From: Porogramme epimiltina
Taxonomy: Eukaryota; Basidiomycota; Agaricomycetes; Polyporales; Polyporaceae
NCBI GenBank assembly: GCA_900155495.1
Contig: FTLJ01000073.1
Coordinates: 1 to 64,000 of the forward strand
Reading direction: 5' to 3'
Length of the DNA: 64,000 nt
The notes under the pieces are model-generated. The model was not told where the DNA came from, made no database searches, and saw only the letters and a list, made by a program, of their open reading frames with translations. A program made the translations under genes and the position numbers. This document shows positions 34,923-45,318 of this stretch, piece after piece (position 1 is the stretch's first letter; each line of letters begins with the position of its first letter).

Positions 34923-36459
34923 ATGACCTCTACACCCGCCATCAATGTCTACGTGCAGATCCCATCCGCCCTTGCCGACGATGGCCGCCCAATCCTAGAC
35001 CCCGATAACTGGAAGTGGGTCCTCCTCCTCGTCTTCCCCCTCAACAGGCTACGGCCCCTCCTATTCCTACACAAGCCGTACAAATGGCTTCGCTACTGTG
35101 CTGGAATCTCACTAGGCACCACTGGCACCTTCTGCAACACCGCTGCTTCCCCCAACATCAACGACTCATTCGAGTACGATGCCGGACTTCCCACCAAATC
35201 TGAAGATCTCTACTTTCACACCACCGACCCGGAGAAGGCCCAGATGTTCCCAATTGACCCTTTGATGGTGAAAAATCCTGGCCGGTCCACCTCAGGTTCC
35301 ACTACCTCTCATCGGGATGACTTTCGGGAGGAGGTTAAAGAGAGGGACGGAAACGTGTGCGTCGTTACCGGCTTGGATGCTGACCTTACGTTCTGTGAGG
35401 CAGCGCATTTGGTTGCCCACGGTCAAGGGGATGCAGTGCGTAACTCGCTGTTCTGTTGTGCATGGCCTCATGCTGTCTCGTATATAGTACATTGAGACAC
35501 TCACAACCCGTCGTCGTCACGATGAATTGGATATCATATATGATATCGACTCCGTACGCAATGGCATCATCCTCAACCCAACTCTGCACTTAGCTCTGGG
35601 TGAAATTCTCGGGATGTTAAAGGTGAAAAGCGTCACACTGTTCTCATTGTGCATACATCGAGGCCGACAGGATTTGTGTCGCATATAGACACCTAACTTC
35701 GCGATGTCCACTCGCGACGTGGACCCCAACACATCGGACGCTAGCGAGGCCAGGGTGTTCGTCCACCTCCTACACCATGAGGCCGCACCAATTATATTTC
35801 CACTCGTCAATGGCTCAGCTATACGACTCTCCGAGTCGGACAAGGAGGGTCGGACACGGTGGCCTTCCGACGTACTCCTCGAGGCTGTTTACGCCAGTGC
35901 AGTGCTGCATCAATTTGGCCAGGTAGACGTCAAGAAGGATGTCACAGCAGTATGGGAGCAGCGGTTCTATCCCGGTAGTGCTCTGAACACACTCGAGCGA
36001 GACGAGCGTAAACTGGGAGAACTCCGTGACAACCAGGGGGAGAAACGGCTGCAACGAAGAGATGATCGCAAAGCTCGAAATGATCGTCGTACTGCTCACA
36101 AAGACGCAGATAGTCCAAAGGAGGACGTTGGCAGTGACAGTGAAGACTCCTACTGGCTGGAGGGTTACGTTGCCCCGCCAGTGTTGGCTTTTATGTCGCC
36201 GGAGCTGCAGAAGGCTTGGTACAAGGGTGCAGTGCGAAGGGCAAAGGCGGCTCAAGAGGAAGCGGAAGCAGCGGCGCTCAAAGACACCGAGGAGAAAATC
36301 AGTCACTGGCAGGAGGGCATCGAATGTGCAACCCATGATGTCGAGGGTTTGGTATGTATTCCATTAATGCGGTCAAGAATTCGCTTCGACGATACTGATT
36401 CGACACAGAATGAACTGGAGATCAAGCCAGAGGTCGAGGAGCCATCCTCCCTCGTTTAG
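34923..36459 (+). CDS. HNH endonuclease-domain protein (fungal HNH type)
   Basis: Four exons, 34923-35435, 35488-35622, 35689-36351 and 36409-36459; 453 residues. The nuclease-like core runs from FREEVKERDGNVCVVTG (C146) through FCEAAHLVAHGQGDAYI (C158, H162, H166) to SVRNGIILNPTLH, split across the first two exons and restored exactly by splicing. This C...C..AH...H..GD arrangement is the fungal HNH domain (HNH_2-like), often found in proteins of unknown function. The C-terminal third is charged and probably coiled-coil (NTLERDERKLGELRDNQG onward). The last intron is 57 bp and stop-free, so its retention would add 19 residues in frame. The gene lies between the intact acyl-CoA ligase and its broken copy. 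Whether it cuts DNA, and what its substrate is, cannot be told. Confidence 0.85.
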
Positions 36460-37046
36460 ATTGGTCCGGTGGCACACGGACTCAGTGTACTCGTTGTACT
36501 CTATGTTCAACTCTGCGTCGGGGTTGGGGCATAATTGTACCTTAAATCAACACTGCTGTAGTTGCATATGTCACTAGAGGAACAGCCTCAGGGCGCAGAT
36601 ATTGATGTTTCCCGGTAGGATTCCCAACTCCAGGTCGTGGAGCAACCTTATCGGGTCGGGAAGCTACTAGCTATGTGACTCGTATCGAGCTTGACTAGGA
36701 CCCGCTGTGCATACCTCGTTTCGTCAGAGCCTATCGATCCGTTGGTAGAAGGTTGAACGGCGCCGTCACTGAAACCGATTGAAGAACCTCGAATGTAAGA
36801 CATTGCATCGTTACTCAACGAATATATAGTAGCACCGCTCATGCCGTCCATACCCGGCGCAAGCCCCACACAACCTCTTCCAAAATTTCCTAGACATCGG
36901 TATTCAAGCAGCACACAGGGCCTTATTCTCCATTCTCTACGCCATCCTTGTCATTCAACCTTGAAGAACAGCGGGCATTTATATCATACATCGAGCATTC
37001 AACCAAGAACTCTAGGAGCAGATTTCCAAACATAAATCCCGCGAAT
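36460..37046. other. Convergent 3' region
   Basis: About 590 bp between the stops of the HNH gene (plus) and the ligase gene (minus). The part from 36974 is the 3' flank that is also present beside the pseudogene at 33627. No gene seen. Confidence 0.45.
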
Positions 37047-39884
37047 CTACAGCTTGGCGACCCACTTGCGCAGCTCCACCTTCTGGATCTTGCCCGTCGA
37101 CGTTTTCTACCCCGATGCCGCGTCCCATCAGCCTCCCCCACACTGCGCGTCCAACAGGCCAACGGAGAGACTCACCGGCAACGTCTCGACGACCTCGACC
37201 CACTCCGGGCACGCGAACCCGGGCAGCGTCTTGCGCGCATGCGCCTTAAGGTCGCGCTCGAACGCCGTCGCGCGGTCTTTCCACCTGCCCGCGCGCTGCG
37301 GGTGCAGGATGACGAACGCCATCGGGCGCTCGCCCCACTTGGGGTGCGGGCGCGCGACGACGGACACCTCAAGCACGTCCGGATGCGTCGAGAGCTCTGC
37401 CAAACAACAATCTCGTCAGCAGAGTAGAGCTGTAAGAGATTCGGAGGTGCACCGTACCCTGTTCAATAGCCAAGCTCGACGCGTTCTGCACTCGTGAAGC
37501 GAAACATAAGCAAGGAGCACCCAACCCGGACCAGGACGACCACCCACCTCCCCGCCCGAGATGATGATGTCCTTGCTCCGGTCCACGATTGCGATCGCGC
37601 CGTCGGGGTGCCACACCGCGAGGTCGCCCGAATGGAAGTGGCCCCCGCGGAACGCGCGGCGCGTCGCCTCCGCGTCGCGGAAGTACTCCTTCATCACGAT
37701 GTTCCCGCGGAAGACGACCTCGCCGATCGTGCGCCCGTCGCGCGGGACATCGACGAGCTCCTCCTCCCCCTCCTGCTCCTCTGTCGCGGCGTGCGCGTCC
37801 GGCTGGTGCACGACGCGCACGTTCGCGGCGGTCGCGAAGCTCACGCCCTGGCGCGCGACGAGCCGCGCGCGCTCCTGCAGGGAGAGCGCGGCCCACGCGG
37901 GTTGGGGGTAGCTGCGCGTCGAGGGTCCGTATGTCTGGAAGGACCGGTGCAGGGGTTAGTGTGTCCTGTGTCCGACGCGCCCGCAATCCCCGTTGCAGAT
38001 GAAACACGGCTCTCACCTCGCTGGGCGCCACGGGCGGAGGGGAGTGCAAGTCAGCGAGGGGAGCATCGACGGCCGCGCGGGAAGAGTGCGCGGAGAACGG
38101 ACACGTACGTCAGGCCGTATACGTGCACGGGTTTGATGTTGATCTTCTCCAGCTCGCCGAGGAGGTGCGCCGTCGGGGCCGAGCCCGCGACGATGGCCAC
38201 CACTGGGCGCTCGAGGCGTCGCGCCTCGGGGGCGTTGAACAAGCCGATCTTGAATTCCTCTATTAGCCTAGCCTCTTTTTTCGCTGGAGCGCGGGAGGGG
38301 CGCTGCGCGCCATATCAAGTGTATGAAGGAGGAGGCGCACCTGGACCGTCGGGGCGCCGCAATAGTGGGTCACGCCCGAATTGATGAGATGGTTCCAGAT
38401 GAGTGGGAAAGAGACCGAGCGGAGGGTAATCTAGAGACACAGCAATGTGCAACGTTAGATGAAACGAAGGGGCCGGGGAGCTCAGTCCTCACCTGTGCGG
38501 CCGCGGCAAAGGTTATCGCCCATGGGAAGGTCCAGCCGCTGGCGTGGAACATCGGCAGCACCCTGGAAGATGGGATCCACATCATTCTCCACAGCGCAGA
38601 GCGCGGGAGCTTGCAGGCTTACCATAGGTACGTTGAGTCATACCTCATGCTGAGATACCCATGAGTAATAATTCGCAGCCAGACGCCGAACGTGCATACC
38701 TTGCTTCGTATGCGTTAGCAATAGCAGCGAGATATGAGCCTGCTATGGCGTTACTACATCAGCGGCTCGTGACACTGGGGAGGTTCTCACCCCGAAGCGT
38801 GGTTAGAACACCTTTAGGCTAATGACGTTCTTTCAATCAAGATGGTATATTGAGGGTGAAAAAACTCACGCGTCCGGTCGTACCAGATCTACAAGGTCAG
38901 TCCGGTCAGATTGTGAGCAACACATATCAAACAAGACCTACACTCACGTATAATTTAGCGCGCACGGCGCGTCCTCGTCGCGTTCCCATTCCAACCCAGC
39001 CCATCCGCGCTCAGCACTAAATTTGCGTCCGGCGGTGAGGAATTGCTCGTAGGGACAGTCCTCCCTGCCGGTGTCATTCACCACGACTACGGGGGCACTC
39101 GCACCGCGCACGAGATGCGTGTATTCGTGGTCGACGAAGATGAGTTTCGCGCCGCTGTGTTCGAGGATGTACGCGACCTCGCCGTGAGTGAGACGAGTGT
39201 TGATGGCGCAAATGACAGCCTTGGCAGCGAGAACGCCGTGGTAGCCCTCTGTAAAGGTGCGAGAGTGAGTCAAAGGCTTCGTGCAGCGGAGTGAAACGGT
39301 GTAGGTACCTGCTATGGCGGGTCTACAATGTTCGCCGGGCCATTCAGAGCTGCTCGCTATTCGATAAAAATAGACGGCGCTCACATGTTCGGAGCAATGA
39401 ATGCGATCCGATCCGTTGGCTTAATGCCGGCTTGTATTAACGCGTACGCGAGGTTCTGTATGCGCTGCGTCCTGATGCACGTGGTCTTGTATCAATCCCA
39501 ACGAGGGAGTGAGCGAATGGGTATTTACCAAACAGCATAGTTATATATGACTGGATGCTGGACATCTGGATGAACTACTGCGAGCTTGTCGGGATATATT
39601 TGCGCAGCTCGGAGGACAAACGCGAGGGGGTTCTGCATCACGGAGGAAGCTCATGGGGTGTATATGACATGCGAGTTAGGGACACTCACCAGAGCATGAA
39701 GGTGAACAGGGATGCCCTTGGGTGACGCCAACCTATACTCAACGCCTGGAGGGGGGATGCTGGCCGCAGTAGGTTTGAAACCTTTGAGGAGTGCTTCTGC
39801 GTGGGCGAGAGAACACCCGGGATTGAATGAGCGTGTGTCCCTGACCAGTGTTATGCGCAGGAACGTACCATATGACGCTGCCAT
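37047..39884 (-). CDS. Peroxisomal-type AMP-dependent acyl-CoA ligase
   Basis: Eighteen exons (minus): 39884-39869, 39796-39690, 39632-39529, 39471-39385, 39322-39309, 39248-38948, 38888-38870, 38818-38791, 38739-38700, 38649-38623, 38562-38493, 38430-38341, 38248-38109, 38020-38017, 37934-37548, 37485-37458, 37396-37176, 37106-37047; 580 residues. The enzyme activates a carboxylic acid with ATP and transfers it to CoA. Motifs: SGTTGRPKG at 211-219 (phosphate binding), YGLTETYGP around 345-353, GDL with D453, R468 in VDRSKD, and the catalytic Lys in KTSTGKIQK (K567). The C-terminus AKL is a type-1 peroxisomal targeting signal. Similarity to plant AAE1-type ligases suggests a short- or medium-chain or aromatic acid substrate; this is uncertain. 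The T-E of the YGLTE motif depends on a 4-nt exon. Phases are consistent throughout. Confidence 0.9.
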
Positions 39885-40779
39885 CTCTTTCAAGGTAAGA
39901 AGTTGTGGGATAGTCTGAGAGTAAGAAGAGTCAAGGAGGGGTGTCGCCGAGTCTAAATACGTGCTGGAAGAGGAGGAGGAGGAGGGGACAGTCGAGGAGA
40001 CATTCAGTCGGCCGAAGAGTGCGGGGTAGCCGATCACTTACCCCAGGTCGAGCGTCCCGCTGATTACCGCTACCCCGCATTCCGCCCCATCAATAACCTC
40101 AATCTGGGGTTGGGTGTTCGTAGGGGTACAAATGAGGGAATACCATCACACGCGTCCCGGGGGCATCTCCGACTCAGACATTGGGGAGATGCTTGCTGCT
40201 GCGATGCTGAGCTCTAATCTCTCTTATGCACGCCCTTACGTCTCCTGCACGAGATCAAGAGAAGGTGGGGGCGGTCGGCTAATAGCACTAACGAGTGGTC
40301 GAAAACGGCTTTATTACTTCGCTTTTCACCCTTCCAGATCAGGAACCGGCGTCAAGTCGATATCGAGGCCTCCGCTCCGTGCACGCCTTCCTTCATCGTC
40401 CTCTCCTCAGTTCTCTCGCCAAGCAGTATCCTGTTGCTTTCACTATACACGTCTTGAAATCATACTGAGGTCATATGTCGGTCAAGAGACACTGCGCGCA
40501 AACCGGACGACTGACGTTCGGATGAGTCGCCGAACCCACGGACGTAACGGCGATACCTCGCGTTCTCATCATCCCACCAAGCGCGTGCTCAAGGCCGTAC
40601 CCCATGTAAGAATCCCCTTTGTACTTCCCCCCCGTCTAGAACTGCACTAAGACTCTTTCCCCCTCCGGTCAGCCTCCGCGCACGTACTCGACGCACGCGG
40701 TCGACGTACACGATGGCCCCCCTCGGAGTCGTCTGATACGGGCGAGGCACGCGAAGTTCCCAAAGGCCCATTGTGCGTG
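39885..40779. other. Divergent intergenic region
   Basis: About 900 bp between the ligase start (minus) and the DUF6593-like gene (plus), probably carrying both promoters. A GGA-rich microsatellite (minus-strand TCC repeats) lies near 39966-39987. A short minus-strand frame at 40103-40042 with plausible splice sites is discussed in the findings; no complete gene can be built from it. Confidence 0.4.
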
Positions 40780-40786
40780 TATATAG
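40780..40786 (+). promoter_or_regulatory. TATA box of the DUF6593-like gene
   Basis: TATATAG, 155 bp upstream of the chosen ATG at 40935. An out-of-frame ATG at 40810 lies close to the expected transcription start and may or may not be in the mRNA. Confidence 0.5.
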
Positions 40787-40934
40787 CCCACCGGTGTTCC
40801 CAGCGCACAATGAAAGTTCTATCTCGAGCCCGCCCGGCCTCGCCCATATTCCGTCACCCCTTCGAGCTCAAGGTCGCTCGCGCCGCCAGCACACTGCACT
40901 CATCCTCGCCGTCGCCAGCGACACCGCACTCGCG

Positions 40935-41906
40935 ATGCTCCTTCGGCTCACCTCGCCCGATATCCACGACACCGCGCTCGTCGACTGCGCCTCCGGCGAG
41001 ACCCTGTACCGCACCTCCACGCCCCTAGCCGTAGCCGGCCCGTCTCGTTCGCGCTCCAGCTCCACCAGCAGCCTCAGCCTCAGCCTCGGCGGCTGGGGCG
41101 CCCGCTCGAATCGCTCGCAGGAGAAGCTCCCCGAGTGCCCCGCGCCGGCGCCGTCCCGCGCCACGGCCGTGCTCGACGCAGATGGGGAGCTCGCCGCGGA
41201 GATCGTGTGGGCGGGGCGTAATGCGGCGGAGATCAGGATTGGAGAGGAGGTCCTGCAGGGGTCGGTGGAGCTGTTCGATGCCGCGTTCGTGCGCGTGTTG
41301 TGAGTAACCCCCCCCTTCTATCCCGTGTTTCTTGCTTCGGACGCCCGGCCGAAGAAGAGTCCATCGCATGCATGAGTGTGGATGCTGACGAAGTCCTGTC
41401 CTAGCCCCGATGCGACCTTCCTCCCGACGCGGATGGAATACACCTGGCGGATTGCGCCCGAGTCATTGACGGTATGCGTCTACCGATCCTGTCCACTTCG
41501 TGGCGTCGCTGACGCACGTTCATAGCTTCTCGATGACGATGATGCCGTGATAGGACGGCTGTACTCAGACTGTTCCTTGGACATGGGTCGCCCAGTGCCC
41601 TGTACCCAACCTGGTAAAGGCGACACCTACCTGCAATTGGACGAAATACCTGCAGACGAGGTTCTGGAAATCATTCGTACGTCCGGATACTTGTCGCAGC
41701 GTCATACACTTGACATTAATGAAAGCCGTCCAGTTACATACCTCCTCGTCACCACCCTACGTGAACGATTATACTCGGTCACCAAATACGTCTACAGTCG
41801 GCGTAAACGCTCGTTCGCAGACCTTCGCCGGCACGCTACGCGCAGCTTCGCCAACCTGCGCGACAACCTGCGCCGGACCATCACGCCCGCCGCGTCGCAA
41901 CATTAA
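40935..41906 (+). CDS. DUF6593-like basidiomycete protein
   Basis: Four exons, 40935-41299, 41405-41471, 41526-41676 and 41734-41906; 251 residues. The layout fits the basidiomycete-restricted DUF6593 family: an N-terminal beta-rich stretch (LVDCASGETLYRTSTP), a Ser-rich insert, then TAVLDADGELAAEIVW, EYTWRIAP, and a C-terminal helical segment after DEVLEIIL. The start at MLLRLTSP is preferred over the longer open frame because it matches the usual family beginning. The last intron is 57 bp, has a strong GTACGT donor, and is stop-free in the same frame. The C-terminus is very basic (RRKRSFADLRR, RNNLRR-like), so a membrane- or nucleic-acid-facing tail is possible. The function is unknown in the whole family as far as I know. 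Confidence 0.7.
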
Positions 41907-43250
41907 CTGTGCACGCATCTCGCCTCTTTCGGCCGACCTGTTGATGGATGGCGTCGCACAGCCGTTTTCCGTGCTCGCGCAGTTTATGACACTCTACTGC
42001 CGCACGACGTTCGTTACTTTCATCTGCCCATCTAGTTCTAGACCCCTACTTTCGACATTCGCGTTCACACACACACACTGCAACATGCCCTCCGTGCCTG
42101 CACCCACCATTCAGCCGCTCCTTACAAAACGTTCTCCTGCGCAGTTTCGGCGATGCCATCCTCAGGAACCCGCCGTGTACAGCATATATCATGTTCGGTT
42201 CACCCATCGCTCACACATGTAACTTATTGCACCTCATCTTATGACCCGCCTCCCGCTGCAGTATTGTACGAGTAGAGTACCATGCCCTGATGAATGTCAA
42301 ATGGATAGAAGCCCCTCCCTGCCAATCACGGCTTCTCGTGCGCGAACCTGTGCTATGTGGTTCGAGGATCAGCAGGGGCCTTGTACTCCCCACGGAGCAC
42401 TCTGTAAACCGTGTCGCAGTCAAATTTGCCTCGTTTTACGCCAGTGATAGTCACTCTCTGCTTCGAGCTCGCCGTCAGGCTTGGGCGGAGAGGGATCGGA
42501 TGATTATGCAAGCCGGAGTCACCGCCACGCCCAGCGCTTGACCGCTCGCGAGCTCTTCCTCCGACCACATCTCCCCGGACTCCGTGCCGGGCCACGAGCG
42601 TTGTTGTGCGATCTGCCACGTAGTGGTAAGCTCTATCCCTGCATTGTGGTATATACGAATGCTGATGACTCCACCAGCCGTATGGACATGCCTATATGGC
42701 TTGGCTGAGGCTCGATCGATCGTCCTGCCGCCCATTTGCACGACAGAATTGTGGGCTCACGCAGACGTTGGTGTGTGTGTTCGAGAGTTTATCTGACACG
42801 CCCAGGGGAGGCGCTGACTCATCCGGCTGGCTAGGACACACATGGACGAGCGCAGTTTTCATTTTGAAACGAGCGTCCCCGGGAGGGTAGCAGCGGTGCA
42901 CGCCTTCGCGCCGCGTTCGGAGTTAATCACCGTTTGTCCCTCGAGGTCGGGCATACCTGTGCGTCACTGGTAACATCCTGCGGCACCGCCCTCGCACCCC
43001 ATCGTCACAGCGCGCCGACTCGCACGCCGCACCACGCCCCTCGGCCCCCTTGCTCCCTCCGTTCGCCGCGGGTGCCTGCCCGCCAGCCTGCCTGCCAGCA
43101 CCCGCGGCGCGCCACCGCGTCCATGACTCGCGCGCCCAGAGCCGCATTCTTCGCGTTATGCCGTCTCCAGGTTTCGCCGGGCCACAGCCCCGCATCGAGC
43201 CGTGACGTTGCGGTACGCGGGTCCCGCGCACGCCCTTGCGCGCGCGCGCG
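41907..43250. other. Intergenic region with weak coding-like relics
   Basis: About 1.34 kb without a supportable gene. Between 42084 and 42800 several short plus-strand frames look protein-like (for example a basic RARRQAWAERDRMIMQ string and a C-C-x-I-C cluster followed by a GTAAGC donor), but stops separate them. This may be an eroded gene; see findings. From about 42.9 kb the DNA is GC-rich promoter sequence of the aminotransferase gene. Confidence 0.4.
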
Positions 43251-43258
43251 ATATATAG
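43251..43258 (+). promoter_or_regulatory. TATA box of the aminotransferase gene
   Basis: ATATATAG in a GC-rich context, about 165 bp upstream of the start codon at 43422. Confidence 0.55.
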
Positions 43259-43421
43259 GGCTGTATGTGCTGCGACCGCTCTCACACTCCTCCACTGCCT
43301 GACTCGGCCCCGTCTGATAGCCTTCCTCGCCCCGCCCCTTTCCGTTCTTAAAGACAACATCTCGACGAGCCTCCTAGTTCCCAAACTTACTACCTTCGCG
43401 CTCCTACCGCCCCTGACTTCG

Positions 43422-45024
43422 ATGTCCCTCGCGTCTTCTTCGAGTATGTCTGCATCCGTCGACCTGTCGCACCACCTCTCCGCAGAGGCGCGTATGCGCA
43501 AACCCAACCCCATGAAGGCGATATGGAAGCTTACCCGCCGCAAGCCCAACATGGTCTCACTCGCAAACGGCGAGTGCACATGCATCTTCTCCCGCGCTCC
43601 GTGACGCTGACCTGAACGGGTGCACTTTCAGGTGACCCTCACTTCTCACTGTATCCCCTCCGCAAAATTGAATACGAAGTGGCTTCCATTGCGGAAGAGG
43701 ACCCGGTCGCATCATGGCGGCGGGCAGGGCCCTCACAAATGCTCCAGTCCTCGACGACCGAGCCGTGTGCGATACCCCTCCAAGCCGGCCTCGCGTACAC
43801 GCACGGCGCGGGCCTGCCCGACGCACAGCGCGTCGTGACCGACATCACCAACTTCTACCACGCGCCTCCCGACCATGTCTGCACGCTCACACTGGGCAAC
43901 TCTGACGCGATCGCGAAGCTCTTCCGCCTCCTCGGCGAGCCCGGCGACACCTTCCTCGCGGACGAGTTCGCGTTTAGCTCCGTGACGAACGCACCGCTCG
44001 CGCAGGGCATCCGCTGGGTCGGCGTCCGCATGGACGACGGCGGGATGATCCCCGAGGAGCTCGAGCGCGTCCTCGCGACGTGGAACCCCGCGCGCGGCCG
44101 CCGCCCGCACGTCCTCTACCTCGTCCCCTGCGGCCAGAACCCGACCGGCTCGACGCTCTCGCTCTCGCGCCGCCAGCACATATACGCGATCGCGCAGCGC
44201 TACGACGTCGTCATCATCGAGGACGACCCGTACTACTTCCTCCAGTACCCCGCCGCCGCCGACTCGGACCCCGCCGCCGCCGCCGACGCGCCCTTCGCGC
44301 GCTCCCTCGTCTCGCTCGACACCGACGGCCGCGTTCTCCGCGTCGACTCCTTCTCCAAGGTCATGGCGCCCGGCATGCGCCTCGGCTGGGTCACCTCCAG
44401 CGCGCTCTTCTCCGACGCCCTCCTCGCGCTCACCGACGCCTCCACCATGCACCCGCACGGCTTCGGCCAGATGCTCGCCGCCGAGCTCCTCTACGGCCCG
44501 CACGGCTGGGGCCTCGCCGGCTTCGACCGCTGGGTGCGCTCGCTCCGCGCCGAGTACGCGCGCCGCCGCGCGGCCTTCCTCTCCCTCTTCGCGCGCGAGG
44601 TCGCGCCGACCGGGCTCGCGTCCGCCGCCGCGCCCGAGGCGGGCATGTTCGTGTGGATCCGCGTGCGCGTCGAGCGCCACCCGCGCCTCCGCGTCGACCG
44701 GCGCGCGGGCGCCCCGCGGACGAACGTCGCCGCGCTCATGGAGGAGCTGTTCGAGCGGTGTCTGGATAACGGGCTCGTCGTGATGCCCGCGTCGGTGTTT
44801 GCGCTCGCGGGGGACCCCGAGTGGGACAGCATGGAGGACCCGATCGAAGACGTGAGTGGTTGCGTTTTGCCTCCTTCGTGTCTACATGAGAACTGACGGA
44901 TCGTGTTTTACAGCGGCTCAACTACGTCCGCGCGACGTTTGCGGGCACGGAGGAGACGATGGAACAGGGCCTGACCATTCTTGGCCAGGTGCTCCAAGAG
45001 TTCTTCGCTCCCGAGCAAAAGTAA
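43422..45024 (+). CDS. PLP-dependent class I aminotransferase (ARO8/aminoadipate type)
   Basis: Three exons, 43422-43569, 43632-44851 and 44914-45024; 492 residues. The fold-type I signature is complete: LSAEARMRKPNP at the N-terminus, NPTG at 219-222, EDDPYYFLQYP, and the Schiff-base lysine in SFSKVMAPGMRLGW (K292). These features fit the Aro8 / 2-aminoadipate / kynurenine aminotransferase branch, which moves amino groups between aromatic or aminoadipate-type amino acids and 2-oxoacids. The first intron appears to start with GC rather than GT (G|GCGAGT...TTTCAG); this choice restores LANGDPHFSLYP in phase, whereas the nearby GT does not. Internal Met at residue 9 is an alternative start. No targeting signal is obvious, so it is probably cytosolic. 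The exact substrate cannot be assigned from sequence alone. Confidence 0.92.
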
Positions 45025-45318
45025 CTGTCTCGTTCCATTCCCCGTGGGGCCTCGACTTTCCAAAAGTACTCTCTGCATCGTTGTTCCTGGGCCACCACCA
45101 CCATCATTACTACCACTTCGTTTCGCGATTTGCATGCAAGGACACCACTATCATTATTACTTCTACACGCAACAGCTACTGGTACATATATACTCTAGCA
45201 GGCCCGACGCCGTCGGGTTATAATGTATAATTTACAGCAATACACATCCGGATCCCAACATATGCATGAACGATACAGAGCCCAGACTGCCGTTAGATGC
45301 ACCTAGACGAGCTCGCGA

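Noticed and set aside
43733..44680. 315-codon minus-strand frame opposite the aminotransferase
   Set aside because: It is an antisense shadow caused by strong GC-ending codon bias; the sense strand has the complete aminotransferase signature.
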